Positions 6,085 through 6,765 of a DNA stretch of 6,765 bases are shown in pieces (positions within the stretch are counted from its first letter, which is position 1; every line of letters starts with the position of its first letter). The stretch is from Akkermansiaceae bacterium (lineage in GTDB: Bacteria > Verrucomicrobiota > Verrucomicrobiia > Verrucomicrobiales > Akkermansiaceae). The notes under the pieces were generated by a model. It saw nothing but the letters and a program-made list of their open reading frames with translations, did not search any database and was not told the origin of the DNA. Location of the stretch: NCBI GenBank assembly GCA_023300205.1, contig JALZVD010000187.1, forward strand, positions 1 through 6,765, written 5' to 3'. Made by a program: the position numbers and the translations under genes.

Positions 6085-6208
6085 AAATGCTCATGTTGGG
6101 CATCACAAATTAAAAGCAATAGAGGTGAGTTTTTTTTTGCTAATTTTTGAAAATCTGGCTAAAGATACATGCGAAGAGGTAATTTAGCTTCTTTTCATCT
6201 ACCTTATT
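6085..6208. promoter_or_regulatory. Divergent intergenic region between trmL and the sigma factor gene
   Basis: These 124 AT-rich bases should hold promoters for both neighbours. A run of nine T (6130-6138) is the clearest feature. TTGAAA at 6147-6152 resembles a -35 box for the plus strand, but no good -10 box lies at normal spacing. An ECF or other alternative promoter cannot be judged from a single copy. Confidence 0.35.
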
Positions 6209-6765
6209 ATGGTTGAAGCACTCCGAAAATTAGCGTCAAGACGTGTGGAGGGATTGGAGGAATTATCCGATTCCGAGATCGTTGCGCTTTGTAAGGATGA
6301 GCTGCCATCAGATTTGACGGCATACCGCGAGCTTCTTCGCCGATATGAGGGTCTGGTTTATAATACTTGTGCGAAATACATTGGTTCTTCGCAAGATGCT
6401 GAGGAGGTAGCTCAGGATGCGCTTATTCAGGTGTTTCATAAGATTCATCAATTTGAAGGACGTTCTGCATTCAAAACTTGGTTGTATAAGATAGTACAGA
6501 ATTACTGTAGAAATAGGATTTCTAAACTGGCTAAGAAGCGGGAGGGTAAAGAAGCGTATCAGAAGCTGACGGAGTTGGAGCCTGATCATATAGAGGCTCC
6601 TAAGTCATCATTAGTGGCAGAGAAGGTGGAGACTTCCATGGGGAAGATGAAGGAGAAGGAGCGAGAGATTCTGGTGATGAAATTTACGACAGGGATGACA
6701 ATTCAAGAGATTTCAGAGGTGATGGAGATTGGCTTATCGGCGGCTAAGATGAGGTTGTATCGAGC
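6209..6765 (+). CDS. RNA polymerase ECF-type sigma-70 factor (3' end outside window)
   Basis: The frame opened by ATG 6209 is uninterrupted to the window edge (185 complete codons); the first upstream in-frame stop is TAG at 6185-6187. After a basic N-terminal extension, LSDSEIVALC (19-28) leads into region 2 (about 38-102): YRELLRRYEGLVYN, the hallmark DAEEVAQDALIQVF (63-76) and FEGRSAFKTWLYKIVQNYCRN (82-102), which binds core polymerase and the -10 element. A linker follows, then region 4 (about 145-185): EREILVMKF, MTIQEISEVMEI and LSAAKMRLYR, the helix-turn-helix for the -35 element. There is no region 1 or 3, as in ECF factors. Only the last few residues should be missing. Any anti-sigma partner would lie beyond the edge, so the signal and regulon are unknown. 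No Shine-Dalgarno sequence precedes the ATG. Confidence 0.92.
   Translation, partial: MVEALRKLASRRVEGLEELSDSEIVALCKDELPSDLTAYRELLRRYEGLVYNTCAKYIGSSQDAEEVAQDALIQVFHKIHQFEGRSAFKTWLYKIVQNYCRNRISKLAKKREGKEAYQKLTELEPDHIEAPKSSLVAEKVETSMGKMKEKEREILVMKFTTGMTIQEISEVMEIGLSAAKMRLYR

Noticed and set aside
6130..6138. T9 run as a terminator
   Set aside because: It lies between divergent gene starts and has no stem in front of it.
6308..6589. 93-residue minus-strand ORF at the right end
   Set aside because: Antisense to the sigma factor region 2 coding sequence, which has clear motifs.

Overview
The window looks like an ordinary chromosomal stretch of a diderm, LPS-making bacterium. LpxB shows that lipid A is made, and Tgt/YajC, TrmL, PabB and an ECF sigma factor are all core bacterial functions. 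GC is moderate to low. The gene order and protein style would fit a Verrucomicrobiota/PVC-type genome, but that placement is an impression, not something the sequence proves. There are no mobile elements, CRISPR arrays, rRNAs or tRNAs, and no stretch over 300 bases lacks a gene.

Layout. (1) At the left edge is the 3' end of an unrecognised, very basic helical protein. Twelve bases later comes pabB, the chorismate-amination subunit of folate synthesis. (2) Facing pabB is a minus-strand gene for an FHA-domain protein with one C-terminal membrane segment. (3) A 126-base divergent gap leads to a plus-strand run: tgt (GTG start), yajC one base later, a 77-base spacer with hairpins, lpxB, and a membrane-anchored protein of unknown function. 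(4) Convergent to this run is trmL on the minus strand. (5) After another divergent gap of 124 bases, an ECF-type sigma-70 factor runs off the right edge.

How the genes relate. Tgt and TrmL both modify tRNA wobble position 34 (Tgt inserts the queuosine precursor at G34; TrmL 2'-O-methylates C34/U34). YajC is the small Sec-translocon accessory protein that usually sits between tgt and secD, but here lpxB follows it. LpxB makes the lipid A disaccharide. The remaining genes have no clear functional link to one another.

Most notable points: Tgt lacks all three cysteines of the family's structural zinc site while keeping its catalytic aspartates and the zinc-site histidine. The protein after lpxB looks like a faint, catalytically dead M28-peptidase-like domain and carries an in-frame G8 tract. 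Codon third positions differ sharply between plus genes (G/T-rich) and minus genes (A/C-rich), which points to strong replication-strand asymmetry. I see no obvious new multi-gene system.
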